Positions 34,962 through 45,825 of a DNA stretch of 64,000 bases are shown here, piece after piece. Positions within the stretch are counted from its first letter, which is position 1; every line of letters starts with the position of its first letter. The translations under genes were made by a program, and so were the position numbers. The notes under the pieces were generated by a model. The model did not search any database and was not told where the DNA came from. It worked only from the letters and a program-made list of their open reading frames with translations. The stretch comes from Morinoia aosen. Lineage: Eukaryota > Arthropoda > Malacostraca > Amphipoda > Talitridae. The DNA is taken from positions 36,248,964 to 36,312,963 of the forward strand of contig CM059556.1 in NCBI GenBank assembly GCA_030386875.1, in the 5' to 3' direction.

Positions 34962-35328
34962 CTAGTCACCCATGATCTGCTGCGATGACATATTTAGTTG
35001 TTGCATCAGGTATTGCTCGAGGTCATCTGGCGTGTTGATCTCGCGGCGTCTTGAATCTGGGTTTCCTGGGTTGAATATGAAGATGTTTCCATCCTGTGTT
35101 CTTGGGATTCCAACTTTATCCGGGAATTTCCTTTTGGCCATCCTCAGAATGTACACGGCGTTAGCTCGTGAAGGTATGAGGTATTCATTTATGAAGAAGA
35201 ACTTTGGTTTCTTTTCTCGGCAGGCGTAGAGAATTTCACGTTTTTTGTTATAATGTTTTAGTTCAAATGCTATGTTTCTTTGATCTACGTTCCCAGTTAC
35301 TGTTTTTTTCCCCATTCTTGTAGCTGAC
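34962..35328 (-). pseudogene. LINE ORF1, C-terminal fragment
   Basis: About 121 residues on the minus strand. Features typical of ORF1 C-termini in CR1/Jockey-type LINEs are seen: KPKFFFINEYLIPSRANAVY, a basic AKRKFP stretch, a TQDGNIFIF segment and a closing NTPDDLEQYL. ORF1 proteins bind the LINE RNA. The nominal ATG at 35330-35328 is made at the junction with the 14-bp array, so it is not the original start: the N-terminal part was lost by 5' truncation. The stop is at 34962-34964. The pattern match is from memory of the family, not from an alignment. Confidence 0.7.
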
Positions 35329-36235
35329 ATTGACCCTGATGTATTGACCCTGATGTATTGACCCTGATGTATTGACCCTGATGTATTGGCCCTGATGTAT
35401 TGACCATGAAGTATTGACCCTGATGTATTGACCTTGAAGTATTGACCCTGATGTATTGACCCTGAAGTATTGCCCAGATGTATTGACCCTGAAGTGTTGA
35501 CCCTGATGTATTGACCCTGATGTATTGACCCTGATGTATTGACCCTGAAGTATTGACCCTGATGTATTGACCCTGATGTATTGACCCTGATGTATTGACC
35601 CTGATGTATTGACTCTGATGTATTGGCCCTGATGTATTGACTCTGATGTATTGGCCCTGATGTTTTGACCCTGATGTATTGACCCTGATGTATTGACCCT
35701 GATGTATTGACCCTGATGTATTGACCCTGATGTATTGACCCTGATGTATTGACCCTGATGTATTGACCCTGATGTATTGACCCTGAAGTATTGACCCTGA
35801 TGCATTGACCCTGAAGTATTGACCCTGATGTATTGACCCTGAAGTATTGACCCTGATGTATTGACCCTGAAGTATTGACCCTGATGTATTGACCCTGATG
35901 TATTGACCCTGATGTATTGACCCTGATGTATTGACCCTGATGTATTGACCCTGATGTATTGACCCTGATGTATTGACCCTGATGTATTGACCCTGATGTA
36001 TTGACCCTGAAGTATTGACCCTGATGTATTGACCCTGATGTATTGACCCTGATGTATTGACCCTGATGTATTGACCCTGATGTATTGACCCTGATGTATT
36101 GACCCTGAAGTATTGACCCTGATGTATTGACCCTGATGTATTGACCCTGAAGTATTGACCCTGATGTATTGACCCTGATGTATTGACCGTGATGTATTGA
36201 CCCTGATGTATTGACCCTGAAGTATTGACCTTGAT
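35329..36235. repeat. 14-bp minisatellite, right part (about 65 units)
   Basis: Same gatgtattgaccct unit as 29892-30495, with a common gaagtatt variant not prominent in the left part. Frames of up to 335 codons on the minus strand arise only from the stop-free unit. Confidence 0.96.
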
Positions 36236-37539
36236 CGCCTCACTCAAAACTCCGAGGAAATCAACCAGCAAAAAGCACTTGCTCGCCATGGGTAATTCCA
36301 ACAAACTTCAGGCACAGCTTTGCTTCTTGACTATCGCTCTGTAAGCCGCACTTCACAAGTTGTGGGCAAAGTTGAGCTGCGTGGTCTGCACAAACTTTGA
36401 AATGTCGTAAAATTCGGCGGTATACGAACTTGGCGGTAATTGGTTAGCTTTCATGTCTGATGAAATGAAACGCTCAAGTTCACAACGTTAAAATACTTTC
36501 AACTTTTTACATATTCTGCTTAAGTAATTTATATCCCGATACTTTGCTGAGTATTTTATGTTGCTCGGAAAATTGCTTAAGCTATGAGGAACAAAGGATT
36601 TCAATCCCACATCCAGCTCAGTGAAACACACTTCTGTGTCCGAGTCATTTAATTAGGTAAGAGCAGGACATAAATTTCCGAAGTATAACCCCGTTGGTCA
36701 ATTGAAGTAAAATATTTCCTAAAATTTCATCAACAAATTTTATAAATCTCAAGTTTAATCATTGTAAAATTTTAAAAATCGGTAATGTTTTATCTTTTTA
36801 AATCGCATCTAAAAGTGAGCTGTCTGACTCCCGGAACAAATCTGCATCAGCAAAATAAAAAGTAATTTGGAGGCATTCATTTCAATGTCCCTAGCCGATA
36901 TTTTATCGAAACCAATCAATTGAGGCTTGCGACTAACGAGGGAACATTCATAAGGGCATTAATTTATCCTTATTTGAATACAGAGCACGATGTCAAAAAT
37001 AATTCTAAACTTCGAGGCTATATATGTCGACATCACGTCTCATGTTCTTTTCGGTGTCAGCCGCAGTAGTTTCTTCGGCCGTGAACCCCAAAAACTACTA
37101 TCAAAGTGTAATAATTTCTGCAATGGTTTCATTGAATGAGTGAATTATGAATTGAATTGAATTATTCACACAAGCGCGAATAATTTAAGGTAAAACACTA
37201 CAGCTTGTATGCTGGGGTGCTCATCTACGCGTTAATTTAGACCTGATGTTGTCATTAATGAGAGCATGGAACTAAACTTGCCAAAAAATCAACATAAATG
37301 AAGAACAACCTGTGCTGCTGATGCCTTTACTGATGTGGTAACATTCAAACCAATTTCAGCTGTTTCATCACAAATCACAGGAACAATCATGCACTAAAAA
37401 TGTCAGGAAAGTTCAGAAATTTTTTTTGCAAGAGATTAGACCTTCTTTGTCTTGAGTTACTGCTTTAATTGTACCTGGCATTGTTTGTACAAGATTCTCG
37501 ATCCTCTGTAGCTCTATTTATGGCCATTATTGAAGTAAC
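36236..37539. other. No feature recognised
   Basis: AT-rich flank between the array and the Tc1-like relic. The left end of that transposon may lie here, but I could not find its inverted repeat. Confidence 0.45.
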
Positions 37540-38470
37540 CTGTCCCCACAAGCTGACAATTTGAAAGGAATGGGCGAAGAGTCTTTCTGATTCCTATCAA
37601 GCTCATCTCATAAATTTCCAAAAGTGGTCAAATCAGGAGATTTTGAGGGCGGTTTATGTACTCAGGTATTCTCTTATCCGCTAAAAAAAAATGATCTTGA
37701 AAATGTTTAGCTCTGTAGGAGCGAGAGAGATCGTTCTAAAAAATCGAGCAGGAAAATTAAACACTATAGAAAGAGAAACAAGGTCAGCTAGTCCTCGTAA
37801 ATATACCTGTAAATACATTTCATTATTGCAAAGGGTGAGAGATCCATGACTATCCCAGCAAAAACAGTCGCAAGCCATTACGCTTCTTTCAGATGCTTGA
37901 ACAGTTAGGACACTGCAAGATGGATCCTTGGCTTCATGTGGCTGTCGTCATACCCTGTCACGCCCGTCGTTCTGAAAGAGGGTGACCTGAAAGAGGGTGA
38001 CCTCATCGGACCTGTTAAGATGCCTCGAATCCTCCACATTCCAATCTCAGGGTTCTTGAGTAAATAACTATCGTTTTTTTGTCGATTTTCGGCCGTCATT
38101 AACGACTTCCTGGTGGATTTACATATGCTTAAACTCATTTTTTTCTCTCGACGCGAAGACCTTTCAAAATTTGTTTTTGGGTCTTCATAAAACTTCCTAG
38201 TTATCATTTGCGTTAATGAACAGTAATTTTTCGTCGCCAATCTCTTCGAAGAGCACCCGTCTCTACCACTCAGAAATGTTATGCCTTCCACGATTTCCGC
38301 GGAATAGACTGGAATCGCCATCAAGTTTCTACAGTAGTATGTTATTTGCTTTCAGTGCACTTCTGATATTTTTGTCGGTTAATGCAAATATGCCCCGAAT
38401 TGGTTCTCCACTTTTATGGAACCTAATGATGCGTCCCATTTCAAATGCTGGCAAATCTTTTCTATGGTTT
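37540..38470 (-). pseudogene. Tc1-like transposase relic, nearly full length
   Basis: Translating the minus strand piecewise gives, in family order: an N-terminal helix-turn-helix phrase FEMGRIIRFHKSGEPIRGI (about 38445-38389); DGDSSLFRGNRGRH (the GRPR-like linker); DWNVED...RSDEVTLFQ (about 38049-37987), the region of the first catalytic Asp; NDGRDRV, then ASERSVMACDCFCWDSHGSL (about 37900-37840), equivalent to the GGSVMVWGCF region; and PPSKSPDL...NL, stop, DELDR (37652-37594), equivalent to the SPDLNPIENLWDEL block. Stops and frameshifts separate the blocks, and gtcaccctctttcag is tandemly doubled (37972-38001). In the last block NPIE reads TTFG, so the catalytic Glu is lost. It encoded a DDE transposase and is now dead. 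Confidence 0.88.
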
Positions 38471-39570
38471 TTATTCTCAAACTGAAATTGGAAATTTAAA
38501 ATTCTCTATGCACTCAAAATTTTCTATGCTACTTGATAATCAGTTCTGGAGTGTTGTCATATTTTACCATTGCAACTGAACTCAGAAATGAAAAAATTTA
38601 AAGTATCAGAAGAAGGTCATAATGCAGTCCGCTCTTTTTTGATCGCTGTTTACATTTATTGATGGAATAATGAAATTTAGCGGTACAACCAAAATGCTCA
38701 AGTGTGTGTTGAAGTGCAATGTTCATGAATGTGAAACGAAATTTACGAATTTTTCAGAACAGTTCAGAAGTCATTTGATTCCTCCTTTACGCGAGAAAGA
38801 TAAAAATTCCCTTGCAGATTATTCCACGTACGTTAATTTATTCAGAAGCTCCTCAGCCCTCAGGTTAGATATGCAACGCACGCACACACAGCAGAGACGA
38901 AGTTTCCACCATCGCTCCATTGAGCAGAAACTTCTTTAATGCTTTCATTGAGAATAATGGGAATAATTTAGCCCTTCTTGAGCGACCGTTTCAAACTTAG
39001 CACCCGTTATCTCGTCGGTCACAGTTTAATTCTCTTTGGCGAGTTTAAATTGAACTTGATTGACTTGTGTCAACTCCGGCTCAGCCATAATTGCTGCAGC
39101 ACACCGCTGGAATTAGTTTACCGTAATTTCGGAAAGATTGCTAACTTGTTCAAGTTTCTTGCTTTAGTTCTTCCCTTCTGAGTTCTGGAGACCGTCGAGG
39201 CGAAAGTTGCTGTGTGGTGCAGGGTGCGCACAAGTGCAGACTAATTGCACTGCAGCGGCTCAGTCATCTTCAAACTCAATTTCACGTAGTTTCAAACATC
39301 TCACCAAGGGCTTCAGTAACATTCACTCTAATTACTGATACGCATAATGTAAGCTAGTAGGCTAGAGGCGTAATGCTTTCTTTCCTTATCTTAGTGAATT
39401 GAAAGGTGCTGCGTACCTGCATCAAATGAAATGTTATCTCCAATTATAACTGTGCGGCCACATGGCGCTACCAGAATTGATGTCCACCCTGTATATAGAA
39501 ATTATGAACATGGGAATATCGAATACACCGATGAAACACCTCTGTATCGTCTTCGGTTGTGAAACGTCAC
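38471..39570. other. No feature recognised
   Basis: Short frames only. The right end of the Tc1-like element is probably near the left edge of this stretch, but no inverted repeat was seen. Confidence 0.45.
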
Positions 39571-39655
39571 ACATAATTATAATAATGGTAATAGTAATAA
39601 TAATAATTGTAACAATGATGGTAATATTAATAATAACAGTTGTAATCTAAAAACT
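39571..39655. repeat. (AAT)n-type imperfect microsatellite
   Basis: Runs of aataat mixed with ggtaat, gtaac and atgatg. Confidence 0.8.
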
Positions 39656-40639
39656 GATTATGATTGTAATTGCCATCGGAATTTAATTTTTACAATCGAC
39701 GGCTGATTGCGCGTTAGTCAATTTGTAAAAGTTCTTTCAGCAGTGTGTGGCTGCCAATGAAATTCTGAATGCAAGGTAAACAACTCCTGACGATCATAAA
39801 ACATTCTAACTTTAATTTCTTTGAATAATGGTCAATTTTTGAATACATTCATTTTACCACGATTTTAGCAATAGGAAACGTCCTATCTTTCATTTTAGTT
39901 CAAATTCTAACTCTAACTGGTCATTTTTTCAATACATTTGTATTTGTAACGTGATTAGCTCACGGTAAAATATCATATAAATCTGGAGAGTCATGCAGGT
40001 GTTTTTCCATCCTTTTTTGCTGTGAAATGTTACCAATCAAAACCTAAAATTTTACATTTTCTCAAATAATTTTACGTTATGCCAAGTTAAATTGAAAAAC
40101 GTTTCAAGAAATCTGATAACCAAACAAACACAACATTTAATTGTCTGTACTTGTTAATTACTTTATTTTGGAGAAAAGGAAAAATGTTTAAGCATTCCCT
40201 CCACTTGAAAAATATTTCTTCTAGGATTTGTTCCCACAAAAAGTCACTCTACATGCCCTTTTCCAGGCCATAATAATTATGGTTTCATTTCTAAAGCTGG
40301 GGCAAAATTTGAACTAGATGTTTATATTTCATGTCACACAATATTTATTCCTTCACTTCTAAATCTTGGACAAATCTATGTATTTATATTTCAAGCAATA
40401 GACAATAGTCGTAACGATGCACCTGGTGCCCTTCAAGGACGGAGGCAAAAATGTATGCTGATTTAAATATCTGAAGCAAATAAAACAAATCCTCGCATGA
40501 CGTCAGTCGTTGTCGCCACGGAAATAACTCTATCATTTGTGAGTGCGGCTCCATTTAAATACCTTTAATTACATTAAAATCATCAAAGTATTTTCGTAAG
40601 CAACGATGTAAGTTCTTAGGGGAAGGTAAGTGATTTGTG
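39656..40639. other. No feature recognised
   Basis: AT-rich. No gene signal is seen. Confidence 0.5.
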
Positions 40640-40790
40640 CTTGAACCTACTAAATCAAATTTTGATCTAATAGATTTAATGTACGTGATCTACACCACAA
40701 GAGAGTAATTTAATTGTTTGTGGTTTTTACAGTAGATGTTCCAATTTGATCGATTTAGTGTACTTAGCTGTAACTGAGTGAATTATTTTA
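40640..40790. repeat. Degenerate repeat R, outlying copy
   Basis: gatctacaccacaagagagt-aatttaattg, then tttttacagtagatgttcca-atttgat, match the repeat at 43640-44490 and lie just before the 34-bp array. Confidence 0.5.
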
Positions 40791-40794
40791 AAGT

Positions 40795-41980
40795 TCGCCC
40801 CTGGTACATACACCTGGTACTTGAAAATCCGCCCCTGGTACATACACCTGGTACTCGAAAATCCGCCCCTGGTACATACACCTGGTACTTGAAAATCCGC
40901 CCCTGGTACATACACCTGGTACTCGAAAATCCGCCCCTGGTACATACACCTGGTACTCGAAAATCCGCCCCTGGTACATACACCTGGTACTCGAAAATCC
41001 GCCCCTGGTACATACACCTGGTACTCGAAAATCCGCTCTGGTACATACACCTGGTACTTGAAAATCCACCCCAGGTACAAACACCTGGTACTCGAAAATC
41101 CGCCCCTGGTACATACACCTGGTACTCGAAAATCCGCTCTGGTACATACACCTGGTACGTGAAAATCCGCTCCAGGTACAAACACCTGGTACTCGAAAAT
41201 CCGCCCCTGGTACATACACCTGGTACTCGAAAATCCGCCCCTGGTACATACACCTGGTACTCAAAAATCCGCCCCTGGTACATACACCTGGTACTCGAAA
41301 ATCCGCTCTGGTACATACACCTGGTACTTGAAAATCCGCCCCTGGTACATACACCTGGTTCACGAAAATCCGCCCCAGGTACATACACCTGGTACTCGAA
41401 AATCCGCTCTGGTACATACACCTGGTACTTGAAAATCCGCCCCTGGTACATACACCTGGTACTCGATAATCCGCTCTGGTACATACACCTGGTACTTGAA
41501 AATCCACCCCTGGTACATACACCTGGTACTCAAAAATCTGCCCCTGGTACATACACCTGGTACTCGAAAATCCGCTCTGGTACATACACCTGGTACTTGA
41601 AAATCCACCCCTGGTACATACACCTGGTACTCAAAAATCCGCTCTGGTACATACACTTGGTACTTGAAAATCCGCCCCTGGTACATACACCTGGTACTCG
41701 AAAATCCGCTCTGGTACATACACCTGGTACTTGATAATCCACCCCAGGTACATACACCTGGTACTCGAAAATCCGCCCCTGGTACATTACACCTGGTACT
41801 CGAAAATCCGCCCTGGTACATACACCTGGTGCTCGAAAATCCGCCCCTGGTACATTACACCTGGAACTCGAAAATCCGCCCCTGGTACTTACACCTGGTA
41901 CTCGAAAATCCACCCCAGGTACATACACCTGGTACTCGAAAATCCACCAATGGTACCTACACCTGGTACTTGAAAATCTG
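40795..41980. repeat. 34-bp minisatellite, about 35 units
   Basis: The unit is aaaatccgcccctggtacat-acacctggtactcg (34 bases; for example 40801 and 40835), with 33-base forms lacking one c (gctctgg). Both strands lack stops in every frame, giving frames of over 250 codons on each strand. These are repeat artefacts. The cctggtac core occurs twice per unit. Confidence 0.96.
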
Positions 41981-42054
41981 ACCATAATATACAAAAACGT
42001 TTAAATCTGTTACTGACTCCTTGTAGTCGAAAATTCACCTCTGGTGCGCGGATT

Positions 42055-43205
42055 TTAAGGAGATCGTCCCAGGCCCCTGTCGCTCAGGTGGTCATTTTCC
42101 ATGTTTTTGTTGGAAAAGAACCCTTATGTGGTGGACTATTCAGTCCTAAAGTTTTATGGCGCTACGTACAATAGATCCCCCCCCCCCAAAGTATATATAT
42201 ATAGATCCCCCAGGGACAATAGATCCCCCAGTAAAGGGAACAAAATCTTTAACTTTGAGCCCATTTCAACCCCATATAAAAAGAGAACAAATTGGAAATG
42301 GAAAAAAACATTTGAATTTGTTAGGAATGTTCCAAGGATTCTAAAACTGTCTTTGTTTTTGTTCTAGCACCAAAACTCGATGACGAGTAACATTTTGAAA
42401 TATCAATATCAGTAAAATGTCAATTCCTAAAAACCAAATGTCAATTTTTCTCAAAAACTAAGGCCTAAAACAAAAAATGAATCGAATGAATTGTGTTGCT
42501 TTTCAGAAGTTACATATCATAGTCAAATTTCATAAGAATCAGAGTGAAAATAAAAAATTTCATATTTTGAAAAATAAAAATAATTTTTTTTTGGGGGGGG
42601 GAGTTTGGAAATCACAATTCACAGTGTGAATATGGATTTATGTATGGAAATTATCGAAATAAAATTAAAACTGCATTAAATTACATGAATTGTTCATTAT
42701 ATTACACTTAAACAAAAAATTTCGTTTAAGGCTAATACCCAACACTTCTAACTTTCAACATTCAAAATGCTACTCGTCTTCGAGTTTTGATGCTAGAACA
42801 AAACCAAAAACAGTTTTAGAATCCTTGGAACATTCCTAACAAACTCAAATGGGCTTTTTTTTCAAATACAAATTTTTCGAAAAAATATATATCTCATATT
42901 AGAAATTTTAAAAAATTTGAAAAAATAGAAAGAAAATGAGTTTGAAAAAAGCCCATTAGAATTTTTTATAATGTTCCAAGGATTCTAAAACTGTGTTTGG
43001 TTTCGTTCTAGCATCAAAACTCGAAGACGAGTACCATTTTGAAATATCCATAAAATATAGCAAAAAACTAATTTAAAAAAAAGTTAAGCCCTAAATCGAA
43101 AAAGTGACATAAGTAAACAAGGTTTACTTTCACATGATACATATACTGGCCAATTTTCAAACGAATCGGACGAAAAAAGTTCAAAATGAGGGACGATCTC
43201 CTTAA
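42055..43205. mobile_element. 1.15-kb TTAA-flanked element with 12-bp inverted ends
   Basis: TTAA (42055-42058) is followed by GGAGATCGTCCC. At the other end GGGACGATCTCC (43190-43201) is followed by TTAA (43202-43205). Perfect inverted ends plus duplicated TTAA are the signature of piggyBac-type insertion, although the ends do not start with the usual CCC. There is no transposase frame. Inside, an ~85-bp block (ttccaaggattctaaaactg ... actcgaagacgagta) occurs three times: forward near 42328-42408, reversed near 42757-42845, and forward near 42971-43053. The forward copies belong to a longer ~220-bp direct duplication. A C-run (about 42178-42186) and a G-run (about 42593-42601) are also present. 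Confidence 0.75.
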
Positions 43206-43639
43206 TTGCTGGCATTTGGGTCTCTCAGCGACATGGCAAGCTTTTCAAATACAACTCAACATAACCATTCCATAAATTATCTTGTGGAATGTTCTAAGAG
43301 ATGATTTTTCAACTCTGCGTGAAAACAAAAAATATCTTGAGCTTATTATCCGTTCAGTTAAAATAACTGTTTCTCATTTTTTGATGACTTCAGGGAAAAT
43401 TTTTGCAGTGGTTGCTATAAGAAAAACAGAAGCACTAAAAAATTCCCGCAATGATACTATTATATCAATGATAATAAAAAAGAGGAGTAACATCTCTCGA
43501 AAACTCTTCAAAATGAACAATTTTGAATGATTTTCGCAGCAGGGATCTTGAGATTTAGAAGCTCCTGGGTTTACTTTAATATTTTCGTGAATATTTTATT
43601 CGACTCAAAATATATTCTAACAGCTTACATATCTACTAA
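43206..43639. other. No feature recognised
   Basis: AT-rich, with one 82-codon frame (43282-43530) at chance level. Confidence 0.5.
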
Positions 43640-43771
43640 AAATAGTTTTAAGGGATTATAACACTGTTCTGATAAATTTGATGTACTTGACCTGCATCAT
43701 CAAGGAATAACTTAAATATTGTCTTTTTTAACCGTAGATTTTTTCAAACTGATATTGTATTTTACCTACAT

Positions 43772-44043
43772 CTCGATGGAGGAAACAAGGTTGGGTTATT
43801 TCTACGGGAGAAAATAACCTCCTCTTGTTCGGCTAGCTAAAAGAAAGGCTTTACTTCGAAAAAATTTTATGACGTCACCAAAGCGCCATGTCGTTAGGCT
43901 AATAGTGGAGGCAGATTTGGGAGTAGCAGTACTACCTGAAACAATATGAGCGCTGCTATTGGTTCGTTGCCGTGACGTCAGTAAACCCCACACAGTCGAC
44001 GAAAAAAAGACTGGTTTGAACCTACCTTGTTTCCTCAACCGTG
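43772..44043 (-). mobile_element. MITE family M, copy 2
   Basis: 272 bp, reverse orientation relative to copy 1. The left end is worn (CTCGATGGAGGAAACAAGG) and the right end reads CCTTGTTTCCTCAACCGTG. Flanks are acctacat and gcctacat, an 8-bp target duplication with one mismatch. Both TGACGTCA palindromes (43870-43877, 43973-43980) are intact, and an inverted CCAAT (attgg) lies between them. Confidence 0.88.
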
Positions 44044-44135
44044 GCCTACATCATGAGGGAGTAATTTAAATGGGTGTTGTTCTTAAATTAATTTTTTTTA
44101 ACTAGCAGATTCATTGTATATGACCTTGATGTGCT

Positions 44136-44426
44136 CGTCGTGTCGTGAGACTAGCGAACTTGCCTCCGTCCAGGCAGACCCTGGTTCGAGTCCCGGCGCT
44201 GGTGGCGATTTTCTCTGTTGGGTATAGGGGAAAAATTCCAAGCACAATACCCCACTCTACCCAGGTGTCTGAAATGGGTACCGGTCTTGACCGGGGGAAA
44301 GCGTAATGGCGTCCTGGCGTTAGTTATAAGGCATTTGAAAATCCAATGTATAAGGTGATATGTATCAGGTTTGAAATTGGAAATAAAGCATCCGTAGATG
44401 CCTTCATTATTATTCATTATTGAATC
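44136..44426 (+). mobile_element. tRNA-derived SINE
   Basis: About 290 bp. The head has a perfect B box, ggttcgagtcc (44183-44193), preceded by a worn A-box region (gtgagactagcgaac) and a cttgcctcc...caggcagacc stem. The body contains ccaggtgtctgaaatgggta-ccgg, a style of SINE central region I recall from several invertebrate genomes. The 3' end is AT-rich with attattattcattatt. A short internal RNA-polymerase-III promoter plus a non-coding body is the SINE pattern. The 88-codon minus-strand frame across it is not a gene. Confidence 0.8.
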
Positions 44427-44490
44427 TACAGTGAGTAATTTAAATGTTAGGTAATTTTACCGTAGATTTTTTGAACTTTTGTCAGTCGTC

Positions 44491-44814
44491 AGATCATTAT
44501 CAAGAGAGTCGGTAAACACGTAAAATGATATTCATTTCACCGCTGAAAAAATTGTTCATTGAATACCTTACACCAAAGAGACTATTGTACATAAATGGTT
44601 GTATTAGAAAACATATTTTCATACTTTCGCGCTCGTCATCTCAGCAACGTCGTATTTTAGCGTTTACAAAGAGCTGAAAAGTGCCGAGATAAGCGGAGGA
44701 GGGCTGTGGACTTCAGTTGGCTGGGCCTGGAGTAGGCGATCACAAGTAAGTAATTGTGCACCAAAACTTCCTGCTGAAATTCGTTTTACTTGTTGTATAC
44801 CCCAAATAAGCTAA
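44491..44814. other. No feature recognised
   Basis: Ordinary sequence with no signal. Confidence 0.5.
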
Positions 44815-45065
44815 TAAAGTATCTTCATTTAAACAAAAATTTCATTGAATAGATAGTTCAACCACAACAAAAAGGTTTAAGTATCTTGGTTAAAAAAATA
44901 GTTTAATCGTATAAGTAGTTGAACCACAAAAAACTATTTTAAGTGCCTTTATTTAAGCAATCTTTCATTGTTTAGGTAGTTCAACAATAAAACACTATGT
45001 ACCGTAAGTATTTTTATTTGAACAATAATTCCATCGAATACGAAGTTCAACCCCGAAAAAACAAC
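44815..45065. repeat. ~63-bp degenerate tandem repeat, four units
   Basis: Each unit has tttcattgaatag-tagttcaacca, then aaaaac-attt-aagtatctt-attta. Divergence is high. Confidence 0.7.
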
Positions 45066-45825
45066 TCAAGTTTATTTATTTCAAACCTAATTGCCCGACA
45101 CGCGTAGCTCAATGTTACAGCTGTAGAGAGCACAAAGCCAGACCGACTTCCAGCGAGGAGCACAACGGATAAACATGCCAGGACTGCGTGAAGAACAACA
45201 GTAATTAAGGACAAAGCGGCGTGCACCAAGCGAGTGTTACATGATTGCCATTTAATGCTCGCACGCAAAGCTTGAATCTGTTGTCAACATAAAGGCTTAT
45301 CAGGATTTAAATTTTGGTTTCCTTTGTGTTTCAATAATAATTTTGCGTCCTAATACTACTTGGTTCTCGGTTGCTCATTTGTATCAATATGAGATAAAAA
45401 GCGTGAAAATTTTTGAAGAGCAACTCGCTGCCTAATGAAGTGTGTTATGAATTTGCGAACAATGCATTGTCAAATTAGTTACTGAGAGCTCTCGCTCTTC
45501 AATTGATGCAATAAAGCAACTCTTCAGTATTGTTGCTTTCATCTAGACAGAACAAATAGCCATCCTCATCCAGCATGAAATGGATGCAAAGTTATGAATG
45601 AAACCACTCGACTGAATATACTGCATTTACTGGTACATATCATGTATCCCAAATCAATGACGAACAAGTATAATTTGAAAATTAGCGTGAAATTCAAGTT
45701 TATTCTGAAAGTGATGCAAATCCTAGTACCTCATCAAATTGTATGTCCTAGAGAATGTTAGTTCCTTGTAAAAAAAGGAAGCAGACTTGCGGCAAATGAT
45801 GCTGAGGTAAATTTACTCATACACG
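45066..45825. other. No feature recognised
   Basis: Slightly GC-richer at 45095-45260, with a hydrophobic 73-codon minus-strand frame that has no supporting context. Confidence 0.45.

Larger units (their letters stand above)
30496..35328 (-). mobile_element. LINE retrotransposon, CR1/L2/Jockey-like, 5'-truncated
   Basis: This 4.83-kb minus-strand element contains, in order, the C-terminal part of ORF1 (35328-34962), a repeat-bearing spacer of about 1.05 kb, and full ORF2 with AP-type endonuclease and reverse transcriptase (33906-30837). A 3' untranslated region of about 340 bases ends in a tail of ttgtttaaa-type units next to the 14-bp array. The 5' end stops inside ORF1 exactly where the same 14-bp array resumes, the normal outcome of truncated target-primed integration. 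ATT on both sides (30493-30495 and 35329-35331) could be a short target duplication or simply array phase. The clade is inferred from motif style; a tree would be needed to decide. Confidence 0.93.
43640..44490. repeat. Degenerate ~100-bp repeat R, interrupted by a MITE and a SINE
   Basis: Recurring order: gtacttgacct-catcat, gagtaatttaaat, a T-run, accgtagattttttcaaact. Pieces lie at 43680-43771, 44044-44130 and 44427-44490. The first gap is exactly the MITE (43772-44043) and the second is the SINE (44136-44426). Confidence 0.6.

Noticed and set aside
35263..36304. 326- and 335-codon minus-strand frames of HQGQYIRVNTSGS repeats
   Set aside because: Produced by the 14-bp unit, which has no stop in any minus-strand frame. 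The same applies to 29855-30531.
38216..38485. 89-codon plus-strand frame
   Set aside because: Antisense to the Tc1-like transposase relic.
40778..41994. Long frames on both strands (up to 318 codons)
   Set aside because: The 34-bp unit is stop-free in all frames. No start context, no non-repeat domain.
42101..42367. Overlapping 88- and 62-codon frames
   Set aside because: Inside the TTAA element next to a C-run. No resemblance to a transposase.
44151..44417. 88-codon minus-strand frame
   Set aside because: Lies across the SINE and has no independent support.
45085..45130. gcgtagctcaatgttacagc as a tRNA A box
   Set aside because: No B box follows at the right distance and no cloverleaf can be drawn.
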